Origin: Gp6-AA40 sp963723495
Lineage (GTDB): Bacteria > Acidobacteriota > Vicinamibacteria > Vicinamibacterales > UBA2999
DNA: 64,000 bases
Direction of reading: 5' to 3'
NCBI GenBank assembly: GCA_963723495.1
Contig: CAVRQR010000008.1
Location: 124,001-188,000 of the forward strand
The notes below the pieces were generated by a model. It ran no database searches. It was not told the origin of the DNA and saw only the letters and a list, made by a program, of their open reading frames with translations. The translations under genes were made by a program, and so were the position numbers. This document shows, one piece after another, positions 54,928-63,943 of the stretch (within the stretch, counting starts at the first letter, position 1; each line of letters begins with the position of its first letter).

Positions 54928-56503
54928 ATGAGAGTTCCATAGCTGCCTTTGGCTCCTGATCGCGGGGTGCCTGGCGGGCGTTGTGTCCCTTGCAGCCTCC
55001 GGGTCACCGCTGATCGACGCCGTCAAGAAGCAGGACGTCCCGGCGGTCCAAACCCTCCTCAAAGAAAAGGTCAACATCAACGCCACCGAGGCGGATGGTT
55101 TCACCGCTCTCCACTGGGCCGCGCAGCGGAACGATCTCCAGCTCGTCGAGCTGCTCGTCGGCGCCGGCGCGAACGCCAAGGCCTCCAGTCGCTACAACAT
55201 CACACCGCTCTATCTCGCCGCCGTGAACGGCAACGCCGCGATCATGGAGCGCCTGTTGAAGGCTGGCGCTGACCCGAACGCGATCGCGCAGGAAGGTCAG
55301 ACGATGCTGATGACGGCGGCGCTGTCGGGGAAGGCGGACGCCGTACGGCTGCTGCTGACGCGCGGGGCGACGGTCGACACGAAGGAACCGTATCGAGGTC
55401 AGACGGCGCTGATGTGGGCGGCGGCCGAAGGCAACACCGCCGCGGTTGACGTGCTGCTCGAGGCGGGCGCCGACCTGAAGTTGAAGTCGAACGGTGGCTT
55501 GACGCCGCTGCTCTTCGCCGTGCGCAACGCGCACATCGAGACGACGGTCGCGTTGCTGAAGCGCGGCGCCAACGTCAACGACGTTGCGCCGGATGGCTCG
55601 AGCGCGCTGAGCATCGCGAGCGTGAACGCCTTCTTCGAGCTGGCATCGGTGCTCCTCGATCACGGCGCCAACCCGAACCTGCCCGACCCGCGCGGGTCGC
55701 CGCTCCATACCGTGGCGTGGCTGCGCAAGCCCGGCGCTGACGGCGCCGCCGGCGTCGGGAACACGCCGGTGGGTACGCCGCAGCAGACCGGCACGGTCAC
55801 CGCCATCGAGCTCGCACGAAAACTCCTCGCCCACGGCGCCAATCCCAATACCCGCGTCGAATGGAACGAGCCGCGCTTCGGCAAGGAGGGCGGCACCGCG
55901 CGCAACCCGCCGAACATCCGGCTGGGGCGCCACCTTCTCAGCTACCGGGGCGCGACGCCGTTCTACGTCGCCGCGAAGAACGGCGATATCGAGTTGATGC
56001 GACTGCTGGTCGAGTTCAAGGCGGACCCGACGATCACGACGCTGACCGGCATCACGCCCTTGATGGTGGCCGCGGGTCTGGATACGTGGGAGGGTGAGAC
56101 GCCAGGTCCGTTTACGGGGGTACCCGAAGCGGAGCGGCTCGAGGCGGTGAAGTTCGCCGTGTCGCTGGGCGCCGACGTCAACGCGCGCGCGCACTTCGGC
56201 GACTACCCGATGGACGGCGACGTGGCGTACACCCTGCTCTACTACCCGCACAACATCGACAAGCTGGTCGACCTCGGCGTGGGCGATCCGCGGTGGAACG
56301 GCAGCACGCCGCTCATCGGCGCGATCATGTCGAACCAGCCATCAATCGTGCAGTACCTGGTCGATCAGGGCGCCGATGTGAACGTCAAGACGACGCTTGG
56401 CTGGACGCCGCTAAACGTTGCTGAAGGCGTCTTCTGCTGCAACGCGAAGAAGGAGTTCCCGGCGGCTGCGGCGATCATCCGAAAGGCGTTGGGAGTCAAC
56501 TGA
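54928..56503 (+). CDS. Secreted ankyrin-repeat protein
   Basis: About 525 residues. The ATG at 54928 opens a frame that needs a one-base shift near 54938 to enter FHSCLWLLIAGCLAGVVSLA, a normal signal peptide. An alternative is a later start near 54983. From about residue 25 on, ten or more ankyrin repeats follow (GFTALHWAAQRNDLQLVELL, GQTALMWAAAEGNTAAVDVL). The last repeat ends in CCNAKKEFPAAAAIIRKAL. It is divergent from the DUF1592/DUF1552 pair; this trio recurs in Acidobacteriota. Probably a periplasmic protein-binding scaffold. Confidence 0.88.
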
Positions 56504-57038
56504 AACTGCGCCCACCCGTGCACCGTCTCGGGGTGTCGCTATCTTCTTGAGTGTGCCGATTCAATCAGGTAAAGCGTTGTATTGCTCGTCGTCTGATTCG
56601 GGGCGACCACTTCGTTTGCGATCGCCAGGTAGAGTTGCCGCGGTCGGGAGCGTAGTTCTCGACTGACCCAGACGAACCAAGTGGACGAATCACCAGAGCC
56701 TCACAAGCCTTCGCGTTGGCGCTGCTCACCTGCTCAACACCCTCTCTCCACCAAAGTGAACTCGAACCACAGCGGAAGGTAGCAAACAAACACGAGTTGA
56801 ACCCCTATCGATACCTCTCTGACTCCCCCAGCCCACCATCCTGCCTTCGCAAAAACCTTGACCGCCACCACACCATCCGCGAACAGCGATTCCGACGACT
56901 CCTGATGAGCCGGGGCTGTGATGGTCCTGCTTCACCTCCTCCGCTTCGGGGGAGGGACCTATCAGGCCTACTGTTTTGCCCTCAAACGACCGAAATAGAC
57001 ATCGACGTAGCGTTGCACGGAAATGCAAGGGTTGGTTT
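56504..57038. other. Intergenic region, no gene recognised
   Basis: About 535 bases. Overlapping ORFs on both strands have no recognisable family, signal or ribosome site. The composition is slightly less GC-rich than its surroundings, which suggests decayed sequence. Confidence 0.4.
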
Positions 57039-57242
57039 ATGTCTGCACGAACACAATGTCCACGTTGTGACGGTGACCAGGTGGTGCCGCTGGACGGGAT
57101 TCTGTTTTCTCCGAATCTCGACTTCTTCCGATGCGCTGATTGCAATCTGTTTTGGCAAGTTCCAAAAGCCGAAGACGGTCCCGCAAGTTCAATCTTGAGC
57201 GATGCACCGATCACTTCGCGTGTTGTCGAGATGACGGCCTAA
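57039..57242 (+). CDS. Small zinc-ribbon protein
   Basis: 67 residues from the ATG at 57039. Cys pairs CPRCDG and CADCNLFW are 24 residues apart, forming one treble-clef or ribbon zinc site. No other domain. The gene stands alone before a transposase fragment. Function unknown. Confidence 0.65.
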   Translation: MSARTQCPRCDGDQVVPLDGILFSPNLDFFRCADCNLFWQVPKAEDGPASSILSDAPITSRVVEMTA

Positions 57243-57339
57243 CGAAACTGATTACTGCGCGGTGATAGTGCCCGGCGAGTAACTGCCTCAAGTATTCTCG
57301 CTTGACTCGCTCCGCCTGAGCAGTTCCGCACCGCGATCA

Positions 57340-57744
57340 CGGGCGAGGCGACGCATCGCTCTGATCCACAACCGCGATGCCATCTACGCACCCGCGGTCG
57401 ACGTACCGTGGCGTCGATGGAGCTGCGGGTCGTCAAGACGCCCGTGCGAACGCCGCAAGCCAACACATTCTGCGAGCGCCTGGTCGGGACGATCCGCCGG
57501 GAGTGTCTCGACTGGCTGATCCGCTCAACGAACGCCACCTCCGACGAAACCTTCACGAGTGGGTCACCCACTACAACCGGGCCGTCCGCATGCCAGCTTG
57601 GGTCCGGGAATCCCCGAGGCATCAGCCGCACAGAACTGGCTGGTTGCCGCCGGCCATCACTGCCCTGCGCGATGCCGAGTGGTCGCGACGCCCATTCTCA
57701 GTGGACTGCATCACGAGTATCGCTGGGTGTCAGAGGCCGCATGA
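57340..57744 (+). pseudogene. Integrase-core (IS3/IS481-like) transposase fragment
   Basis: LIHNRDAIYAPAVD carries one catalytic Asp. In the next frame VASMELRVVKTPVRTPQANT leads to FCERLVGTIRRECLD, with the catalytic Glu in FCERL. A third frame gives PLNERHLRRNLHEWVTHYNR and then GRPHASLGPGIPEASAA. At least three single-base shifts break it, and the N-terminal part is absent. Remnant of an rve-type insertion sequence. Confidence 0.8.
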
Positions 57745-57801
57745 TGGTCGCATCAATTCTGCGCAGCACAAGGGTGCTGAACCATCGCTTTTCAGCACCT
57801 G

Positions 57802-58626
57802 CTAGCCCAATGGAAGCTCGGGGAGGAATGCGCTCAGAAAACTCGACAGCTGGAGCATGTCTGGCCGTTGCCGGCCGCGCATGGCGAGAAACGCCTTGCC
57901 ATACTGCGGAAAGTCGAAGAGCTCACGCGCGAAGAGGGTCGGGTCTGCAGCAAGCCACTCGTCGAAAGCTCTCTTCTCCCCGAGGTTCCGCTCGGCCAGC
58001 GGGTACCAGTCATCGAAGAATATGACGCACGATCCTTGGATCGCGGGAGAGCAGAACCGTAACGCGTCTTTTGTCGACGCGTAGAGATCGCAGTCAATCA
58101 TGATGATGCTGGCGCGGTCGATCTGAAGAGCCTGGCGCCGCTCATCCGTCAAGGTCTCATCGAAAAAGCCCTGCTGGAGGATCACGCGACTCTCGTCGAC
58201 ACTCTGGTATCGGAGACACTCGCGCGTGAAATCGAGGGTCGATTTGAAATCGCCAGCACGCCAATGACCTCCGGAGTCGGTTGCTGCCACCGCCGGTAAT
58301 CCCTCGAACGAGTCAAAGCCGATGAGACGAGAGTGCTGATTGCCGGAGGCCTTGAGTGCGCGGAACATGCACGCGAGGGAGGTGCCGTTATAGACGCCAA
58401 ATTCGAGATAGTCGTGGATTTCCTCGCCGAGCTCGCGTAGCAGTGAAATCGAGCGCGCAAACTTTTCCTCCAGCTCGGCGGGTTGGACAAGCAGGCTTCG
58501 GTTCCGAATGCGCCTCGCTCCGCGTCCTGTCAACCAATCCGGTGCGCCGCGGAGCAGGCGGCTCAAGGGTCTTCGCAATCTCAACTTCTCCAATACATTG
58601 ATTGCAATCTCATCCGCATGAATCAT
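57802..58626 (-). CDS. TylF/MycF-type SAM-dependent methyltransferase
   Basis: 274 residues. The SAM site is YLEFGVYNGTSLACMF, followed by IGFDSFEGLPAV. The metal/substrate motif is IIMIDCDLYASTKDAL, with FFDDWYP after it. These match the TylF/MycF family of Mg-dependent sugar O-methyltransferases, also common in polysaccharide clusters. No glycosyltransferase or polyketide gene is near, so the acceptor is unknown. The gene is intact although it lies beside transposase debris. Confidence 0.88.
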   Translation of the reverse strand: MIHADEIAINVLEKLRLRRPLSRLLRGAPDWLTGRGARRIRNRSLLVQPAELEEKFARSISLLRELGEEIHDYLEFGVYNGTSLACMFRALKASGNQHSRLIGFDSFEGLPAVAATDSGGHWRAGDFKSTLDFTRECLRYQSVDESRVILQQGFFDETLTDERRQALQIDRASIIMIDCDLYASTKDALRFCSPAIQGSCVIFFDDWYPLAERNLGEKRAFDEWLAADPTLFARELFDFPQYGKAFLAMRGRQRPDMLQLSSFLSAFLPELPLG

Positions 58627-59138
58627 AGGTACCTCGTTACGCCGACGACTCGCAGCCCGACGTTGCAGGAAGGCACGTGCAAAACTCGGTGCGCCCGATG
58701 AGACCGAGTCAAGCGACGCTAGGTGGATCTTTTTTCTGCTTATCGCTGTGGATCAGTTGCAGAAAGGTGCCGAAAGCTGACGAGTTCGAAAACCAAACAG
58801 GTCGCATCGAGCCGTGGATTGTCGCGAATACGCTCACGCCATGACGCGGTCGGAACGTACGGCGACTCACATGAGTACGGATGTCGCAGCCGTGGCTACA
58901 AGCTGAGGCCTGTTGCGGTGCAGCGACGATACGGGTTCCATGTCGAGCCGTCGATCTTCCCCGACCCGCTGTGCACGTCCGTTGCTGTCTGACCTCATCG
59001 TGATGGTCCGGCTGGGCACTGACATCCCGGGCGCAGTTACAGCCGGGCCGGTCCGACGGCGAGAGCGAGATGTACGTTTGCCGTTTGCGGCGCTCGCCCA
59101 GGCTCAACAGTAATCGAAGCCTCTGTAGAGAAAGCGGG
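58627..59138. other. Intergenic region, no gene recognised
   Basis: About 510 bases between the methyltransferase and the ArsR promoter. ORFs on both strands are rich in Arg, Ser and Cys without any family likeness. No repeat or RNA gene noticed. Confidence 0.4.
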
Positions 59139-59176
59139 TTGACAGTCGCGCGCCATATACATAACCATATGGTTAT
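59139..59176 (+). promoter_or_regulatory. Promoter and 16-bp palindromic operator of the arsR gene
   Basis: TTGACA at 59139-59144 is a consensus -35 box. ATAACCATATGGTTAT at 59161-59176 is a perfect 16-bp palindrome covering the -10 position (17 bases downstream) and lying 14 bases before the ATG at 59191. This is the place and size of an ArsR-type autoregulatory operator. Confidence 0.75.
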
Positions 59177-59190
59177 TGAACCGACCTGTT

Positions 59191-59565
59191 ATGAATAGCA
59201 TGCCTTCCGAACGCCTCGACGCCACGTTCCTCGCGCTTGCTGATCCGACGCGGCGCGCCATTCTGGCTCGCCTTGCGCGAGGCGAAGCGTCGGTGACGGA
59301 ACTCGCCGAACCGTTCGCGATCAGTCAGCCCGCGATCTCGAAACACCTGAAGGTCCTGGAGCGGGCCGGGTTGATCACGATCGGTCAGGATGCTCAACGG
59401 CGGCCCCGCCGACTCGAAGGTAAGCCGCTGGCCGAGGCAAGTGCGTGGCTCGAGCGATATCGCGCGATCTGGGAAGCGAACTTCGAGCGGCTCGACGGTG
59501 TTCTGAAGGAGTTGCAACGCAGGCCGTCCGCGTCCACGCGCGCACGGAGGCGGACGAATCGGTAG
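59191..59565 (+). CDS. ArsR-family transcription repressor
   Basis: 124 residues from the ATG at 59191; a TTG at 59176 would overlap the palindrome. The winged helix is seen in FLALADPTRRAILARLARGE and ISQPAISKHLKVLERAGLI. No Cys-based metal site is present, as in SdpR-like regulators. It is followed by an SRPBCC gene in the same direction, a very common pair. It most likely represses its own operon through the palindrome just upstream. Confidence 0.9.
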   Translation: MNSMPSERLDATFLALADPTRRAILARLARGEASVTELAEPFAISQPAISKHLKVLERAGLITIGQDAQRRPRRLEGKPLAEASAWLERYRAIWEANFERLDGVLKELQRRPSASTRARRRTNR

Positions 59566-59601
59566 CGCGGAGACGTGGTGAGTGCCACGGAGGAGAGCGA
59601 A

Positions 59602-60114
59602 ATGCCAATGACGTTGGAAAAGGCCCAGGTCACACTGCCTAGCGACCGGGAAGTGCAGGTCACACGATCGTTCAAGGCGGCCCGGCCGCTGGTATATCGG
59701 GCGTACACGGAACCGGCGCTGGTGCAGCGCTGGCTGCTGGGGCCGCCCGGGTGGTCGATGCCAGTGTGCGAGATGGACGTGCGCGTTGGTGGCAGCTACA
59801 GGTGGCGCTGGCGGAGCGACAAGGACGCAAGCGAGTTCGGCTTCGTAGGCACGTTTCGCGAGGTGCAACCCCCGCTGAGGCTTGTGCATACCGAGGCGTA
59901 CGACCCAGGGTCCCTCGCGGACGGGTTCCCTCAGAACGAAGCGCTCGTGACGGTGACGTTTTCGGATGACGACGGTTTCACCACAGTCACGACGCTGATC
60001 GACTTCGGGTCGAAGGAGGCCCGGGATGCGGCAGTAGCGACTGGCATGACCGACGGTATGGAGCAGAGCTATCAGCTGCTCGATGGATTGCTTGGCAAAC
60101 AGCCGCGTGTCTAG
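59602..60114 (+). CDS. SRPBCC/AHSA1-domain protein
   Basis: 170 residues from the ATG at 59602, behind GGAGGAGAG. The fold is shown by REVQVTRSFKAARPLVYRAY, EPALVQRWLLGPPGWSMPVC and VGGSYRWRWRSD, with the C-terminal helix MTDGMEQSYQLLDGLL. AHSA1-type START proteins bind hydrophobic ligands; pairing with ArsR is widespread but the ligand is unknown. Confidence 0.9.
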   Translation: MPMTLEKAQVTLPSDREVQVTRSFKAARPLVYRAYTEPALVQRWLLGPPGWSMPVCEMDVRVGGSYRWRWRSDKDASEFGFVGTFREVQPPLRLVHTEAYDPGSLADGFPQNEALVTVTFSDDDGFTTVTTLIDFGSKEARDAAVATGMTDGMEQSYQLLDGLLGKQPRV

Positions 60115-60501
60115 GCTCCGATTGAGACGGGTCGAGTAGGTATAGCTCACGAGGCTTCGACCCGCGTTGCAGGCCGTAGAGGGTCTTTGTAAGAATCTCC
60201 ACGGCCTTCAGTCATGTCGGAACCCCGCGCTGGTTCAGCGTCCGTTCTGCTGAAAGGTCGATCCGGCGGTGATTGCTGGGTATTCGCCACTCGCGCTATA
60301 AGATGGCGTGGGGAAACGGCGTGATCGTCTCACCTCCTGCCAAGCTCCGTGACAGTCGAAGCAGTCGCTACTTGACGGCGAACCGATTGCATGCGGTCTG
60401 CATCGCCGTCATTTGTGCCATTTAGAAAGTCCATGGCCCTGCGCACGCGGACGCTGCCTCGTGATTCCATCCGACACTGGAACTACCCTTACGAAGGTTC
60501 G
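60115..60501. other. Intergenic region with candidate promoter
   Basis: About 390 bases without a gene. TTGCTG at 60273-60278 and TATAAG at 60297-60302, 18 bases apart, may be the promoter of the lipoprotein gene that follows. No further structure seen. Confidence 0.4.
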
Positions 60502-61376
60502 ATGACGGGCGTCGTCGTGCTCGCGCTCGCCATCGGCGTGACCGGATGCACTGGCGCCAATGTGTCGCAGAACGCCGTAGGCCCCTCCCCCGTGAAGTGC
60601 CAGCCGACCGTGACGGGACTCCCCGCGACGATGAGCGCGTCAGGTGGGCAGGTGTCTGCGCGCGTGGTCACGACGGCGGACTGTGCGTGGTCGGTAACGG
60701 CCAACGCCTCCTGGCTACACGTTCAGCCTTCCAGCGGGCAAGGTGAAGGCGTACTGACGGTGCAGGTAGACGCGAATCAGATTTCGAACAGCCGCACGGG
60801 AGAAGTCGACCTGAACGGCGTGCGGATGTCAGTGATCCAGGCGGCAGCCCCGCCGCCGCCAGCGCCGCCGCCGCCAGCCCCGGAGCCAGAGCCGACACCG
60901 ACACCTGCCCCACGGCCTTCGCCACCCACACCGACACCACCGTCGCCACCACCTGCGCCGCCGTCACCTGCACCGCCGCCACCTGCGCCGCCGTCACCTG
61001 CACCGCCGCCACCTGCGCCGCCGTCACCTGCGCCGCCGCCACCTGCGCCGCCGTCACCTGCGCCGCCATCACCTGCGCCGCCTCACCTGTGCCGCCACCA
61101 CCGGCGCCGCCACCAGCACCACCGGCGAGCGTCGAGTTCAGAGGAACCGTATCTGGTCTTTCGGGCACGTGTCCCGCGCTGACGTTCACGGCGGGAGGCT
61201 ACCGCGTCGTAACCGATAGCAACACCCAGTTCACCAAGGGACCATGCAAACGCGTGAGTAATGGGATGGAAATAGATCTCGCCGGCCAACGTCAACCGAG
61301 CGGAACTGTGTATGCCCGCAGGATCGAACTAGAAATGGAAAAGGACTCCGTGACGCTCGCGCAGGTCCAGCAATAG
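60502..61376 (+). CDS. Lipoprotein: BACON-like domain, proline-rich repeat, DUF5666-like domain (frameshift)
   Basis: Starts at the ATG at 60502 behind GAAGG. The lipobox is AIGVTGC. A BACON-like domain (about 25-110, with CAWSVTANASWLHVQPSSGQ) is followed by a long Pro/Ala/Ser linker coded by a 30-bp tandem repeat. One base is missing near 61082. Beyond it the corrected frame reads SVEFRGTVSGLSGTCPALTF and GMEIDLAGQRQPSG, a DUF5666-like beta domain, ending at 61376. It is a surface-exposed protein with a rigid spacer. Confidence 0.78.
60961..61080. repeat. 30-bp tandem repeat coding a proline-rich spacer
   Basis: Four near-identical units of CCGTCACCTGCACCGCCGCC plus ACCTGCGCCG encode PSPAPPPPAP. 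Flanking DNA repeats a shorter form. Copy number may vary between strains, and the run is a likely site of slippage, consistent with the base lost just after it. Confidence 0.8.
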
Positions 61377-61418
61377 GCCAACGGCGCAACCAAGTCTCCG
61401 TCGAGAGGATCTGAGCAG

Positions 61419-61604
61419 ATGCGCCAGGGCGACAGATTGGACCGCTCGAAAACCCAACGCTTGCCAGCTGGAAGCGTGGCCGTGATACCGCCGAACACGA
61501 ACCACTTCTCCTGGACCGGCGAGGAAACGATTGTGCAGATCCACGGCATCGGGCCGTTGGTGATTCGTTACGTGAATCCCGCCGACGACCCACGAAAGAA
61601 ATAG
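61419..61604 (+). pseudogene. Cupin-domain fragment
   Basis: Reads LPAGSVAVIPPNTNHFSWTG, EETIVQIHGIGPLVIRYVNP and ADDPRKK, the second half of a small cupin of the type seen in ChrR-like and DUF4437-like proteins (PPNTNHF holds the metal His). The N-terminal half with the first His pair is absent. A 5'-truncated remnant, although a short expressed protein cannot be excluded. Confidence 0.6.
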
Positions 61605-61818
61605 CGAGCCAGAGCCGTTTTGAATGAGGAGCAGAACCGCCGATGCAAATCGCTCAGACGACGGATCGGACGGAGGCGAGACGGTTGGTGATCTGCCCGG
61701 TGGGCATGCCGGATTTGTTCCCTACCCCGGCGCATTCATCAAACTGGTCATCCGGAACGCGAGCACACCCAACCCTTGCTAAAAGGCGCGCAGCGCCGGT
61801 GATGCTGTCAGAACCCAG

Positions 61819-62943
61819 ATGCCGGCGGCCTTACGGATTCTGATTGTCGGTGGTGGCATCGCGGGTCTTGGACTCTGTCGGGCGCTGCAACAACAGGACG
61901 TCGTTCCGGACATCATCGAGCGGGTCGCATCGTGGCCGTCGGGCGGTACCGGCCTGTACATTCCTGGAAACGGCGTTCGCGCGCTGGAGGCGCTTGGTCT
62001 GGCAGACCAGGTGCTGGCTCGAGCCGTCTGCATGTCGCACCAGCGAATCCTGGATCACACCGGACGACAGCTGGCGGAAATCGAACTAGCGCAGATGTGG
62101 GGCGGAGTCGGTCCGTGCGTTGGCATCGCTCGTGGTGAGCTTCATCGTGTTCTCCTGGAGAGCACCGCCGGCGTCCCGGTGCGCCTCGGCACGTCCGTGA
62201 CCGGGCTGAATCAGCACGATGACAAGGTCCACGTTGTGTTCACAGACGGTTCGACGGGCACGTATGACCTCGTCATCGGCGCCGACGGGATCCATTCGTG
62301 GGTTCGACGGCTCCTCGTTGGCCACATCCCTCCGCGGCATCTTGGCCAGGTGAGCTGGCGATTCCTTGTCGATTTCTCCGGCGCGATTGACACCTGGACG
62401 GTCATGCTCGGCCCGCGGCGGGCATTCCTGGCGATGCCGGTCGGTCCGAATCGTCTGTACTGCTACGCGGATCTCGCAACCTTCGCCACCGAGGATCCCA
62501 CCGAGGGAGATCTTGTTCGGTTCCGGGCGCTCTTTGGAGACTTCGCCGAACCGGTGCCGAGCATCCTCGGTGAGCTCGACGGCTTCGCTGCGATCCATTT
62601 CGCCCCGATCGAGGAAATAGCCCTGGACTCCTGGGCGCGTGGCCGTGTTCTGCTCCTTGGCGATGCGGCGCACGCAACGTCGCCCAACATGGCGGAGGGC
62701 GCGTCCATGGCCCTCGAGGATGCGCTGGTGCTGGCACGGATGCTGAGAACGCGCGGTTCGCCGGAAGAGTCTGTGTCAGCGTTCAGCGAGCGGCGGCGTG
62801 CTCGCATCCGTTGGGTGCAACAGCGAACGCACCGCAGGGATCGTGTGAGAACGCTGCCCGCTCCCCTTCGCAATCTCGCGCTGAAAATCGGGGGGACGAG
62901 ACTCTATCGACGGGATTATCAACCCTTGCTTGACGAACCATGA
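61819..62943 (+). CDS. FAD-dependent monooxygenase (PHBH/UbiH fold)
   Basis: 374 residues. The dinucleotide-binding motif is RILIVGGGIAGLGLCRAL, the DG motif is DLVIGADGIHSWVR, and the second FAD motif is RVLLLGDAAHATSPNMAEGA. These define group A flavoprotein monooxygenases, which hydroxylate aromatic or cyclic compounds with NAD(P)H and O2. Relatives include zeaxanthin epoxidase-like and salicylate hydroxylase-like enzymes. It is alone here, so the substrate is unknown. Confidence 0.9.
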   Translation: MPAALRILIVGGGIAGLGLCRALQQQDVVPDIIERVASWPSGGTGLYIPGNGVRALEALGLADQVLARAVCMSHQRILDHTGRQLAEIELAQMWGGVGPCVGIARGELHRVLLESTAGVPVRLGTSVTGLNQHDDKVHVVFTDGSTGTYDLVIGADGIHSWVRRLLVGHIPPRHLGQVSWRFLVDFSGAIDTWTVMLGPRRAFLAMPVGPNRLYCYADLATFATEDPTEGDLVRFRALFGDFAEPVPSILGELDGFAAIHFAPIEEIALDSWARGRVLLLGDAAHATSPNMAEGASMALEDALVLARMLRTRGSPEESVSAFSERRRARIRWVQQRTHRRDRVRTLPAPLRNLALKIGGTRLYRRDYQPLLDEP

Positions 62944-63216
62944 GCCACCCGGTGAGCACACGATTCATATCCGCGTCGAGTTCGGCGCAGACGCAATCGA
63001 CGTCACGTATCTCTTGACGGTCGAGTAGCGAACCTCCCGAACGACGGAAGAACGCGGGCACATCAGCGGTTCGCGCCACGTGAGCCGAGGGACACGTGCC
63101 CCAGCGACCGAGGCGCGGGCCCCTGGGGTGATAGCGCCCCGGCGTGACCCCACGTGTGTGCGATTACGGCGCATCGCGTCTATTGCTCGCTCGCCTCTCG
63201 CACGAGATTCTGAAAC

Positions 63217-63567
63217 ATGGGAAGTGCAAATCTGCTTGCCGGTGTTGCCACGCTCGTCGGAGGCGGGTTCATTGTCTATGCGGGAGTCGCAATAGTGCGA
63301 GGAACGTTCTACGACTCAGATGACGGTCCGCTCGACCGGGCGACCCAGCCGCTGGCCTTCTGGCTTTCGGTGGTCTCGATGACCCTCCTTGGCCTATTCA
63401 TTCTCGGCGTGGGGCACCGCTGGGAGACCGTGCGAATGATTTCGAGCTTGCCGACCGGCCTTTCTGATCATCGTTCTTCGCCAGGGTTCGGGGAATCGAC
63501 GCTACGACCCATTTGCTTTTCTAAGCATGCCTTATGGAATGGCTCTGCTACCGACGTTGGCGGATAA
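63217..63567 (+). CDS. Small membrane protein (end uncertain)
   Basis: The first 70 residues have two clear membrane helices (LLAGVATLVGGGFIVYAGVA and WLSVVSMTLLGLFILGVG). The last 40 residues are unlike a natural tail and overlap the antisense zinc-ribbon gene, so the true end is probably near 63450, with a frame error after HRWETVRM. Family unknown. Confidence 0.5.
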   Translation: MGSANLLAGVATLVGGGFIVYAGVAIVRGTFYDSDDGPLDRATQPLAFWLSVVSMTLLGLFILGVGHRWETVRMISSLPTGLSDHRSSPGFGESTLRPICFSKHALWNGSATDVGG

Positions 63568-63692
63568 GGTCGTTGGCAGACTGCCGTGAGCCGAGTAACC
63601 GGCGGACCAGGGTCCACCCCGCGGGCGGACGGGTCGAACCACCACGGGTCGCCTTCTATCGGCAAGTTGCAGTCGAGGCACCGGAATGTCAT
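63468..63692 (-). CDS. Small putative zinc-binding protein
   Basis: About 74 residues from the ATG at 63692, with AAGGGTGA correctly spaced before it. FRCLDCNLPIEGDPWWF and FHKACLEKQMGR give a Cys-x2-Cys plus His-x2-Cys zinc ribbon. It follows the 63707-63943 gene by 14 bases, so the two form a small operon. Function unknown. Confidence 0.55.
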   Translation of the reverse strand: MTFRCLDCNLPIEGDPWWFDPSARGVDPGPPVTRLTAVCQRPYPPTSVAEPFHKACLEKQMGRSVDSPNPGEER

Positions 63693-63706
63693 CGCGGAGT
63701 TCACCC

Positions 63707-63943
63707 TTAACTGCCCTTCGCCGCGGCTCGCGCAGCGTCCAGCCAACTCTGCGCCAACACTCGCGCCGATTCGATGTCAGGCATCATCTGCGACTGGAGA
63801 GGCGAATCACCGAAGTAACCGACGCGCAGTTCTACCCCGGGACTGGAGGCATCGAACATCGCGCACGTTAAGATGCGAGTGCTCGAAGCCTCGAACACCC
63901 GCCAACAGACTTCTAACGGCTCCGACGTGTTGGAGGTCGTCAT
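63707..63943 (-). CDS. Hypothetical protein
   Basis: 78 residues ending in IESARVLAQSWLDAARAAAK, a helical end typical of small single-domain proteins with an alpha-beta core (ELRVGYFGDSPLQSQMMPD). Codon use is like the host. It precedes the small zinc-binding gene in the same direction. No family recognised. Confidence 0.5.
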   Translation of the reverse strand: MTTSNTSEPLEVCWRVFEASSTRILTCAMFDASSPGVELRVGYFGDSPLQSQMMPDIESARVLAQSWLDAARAAAKGS

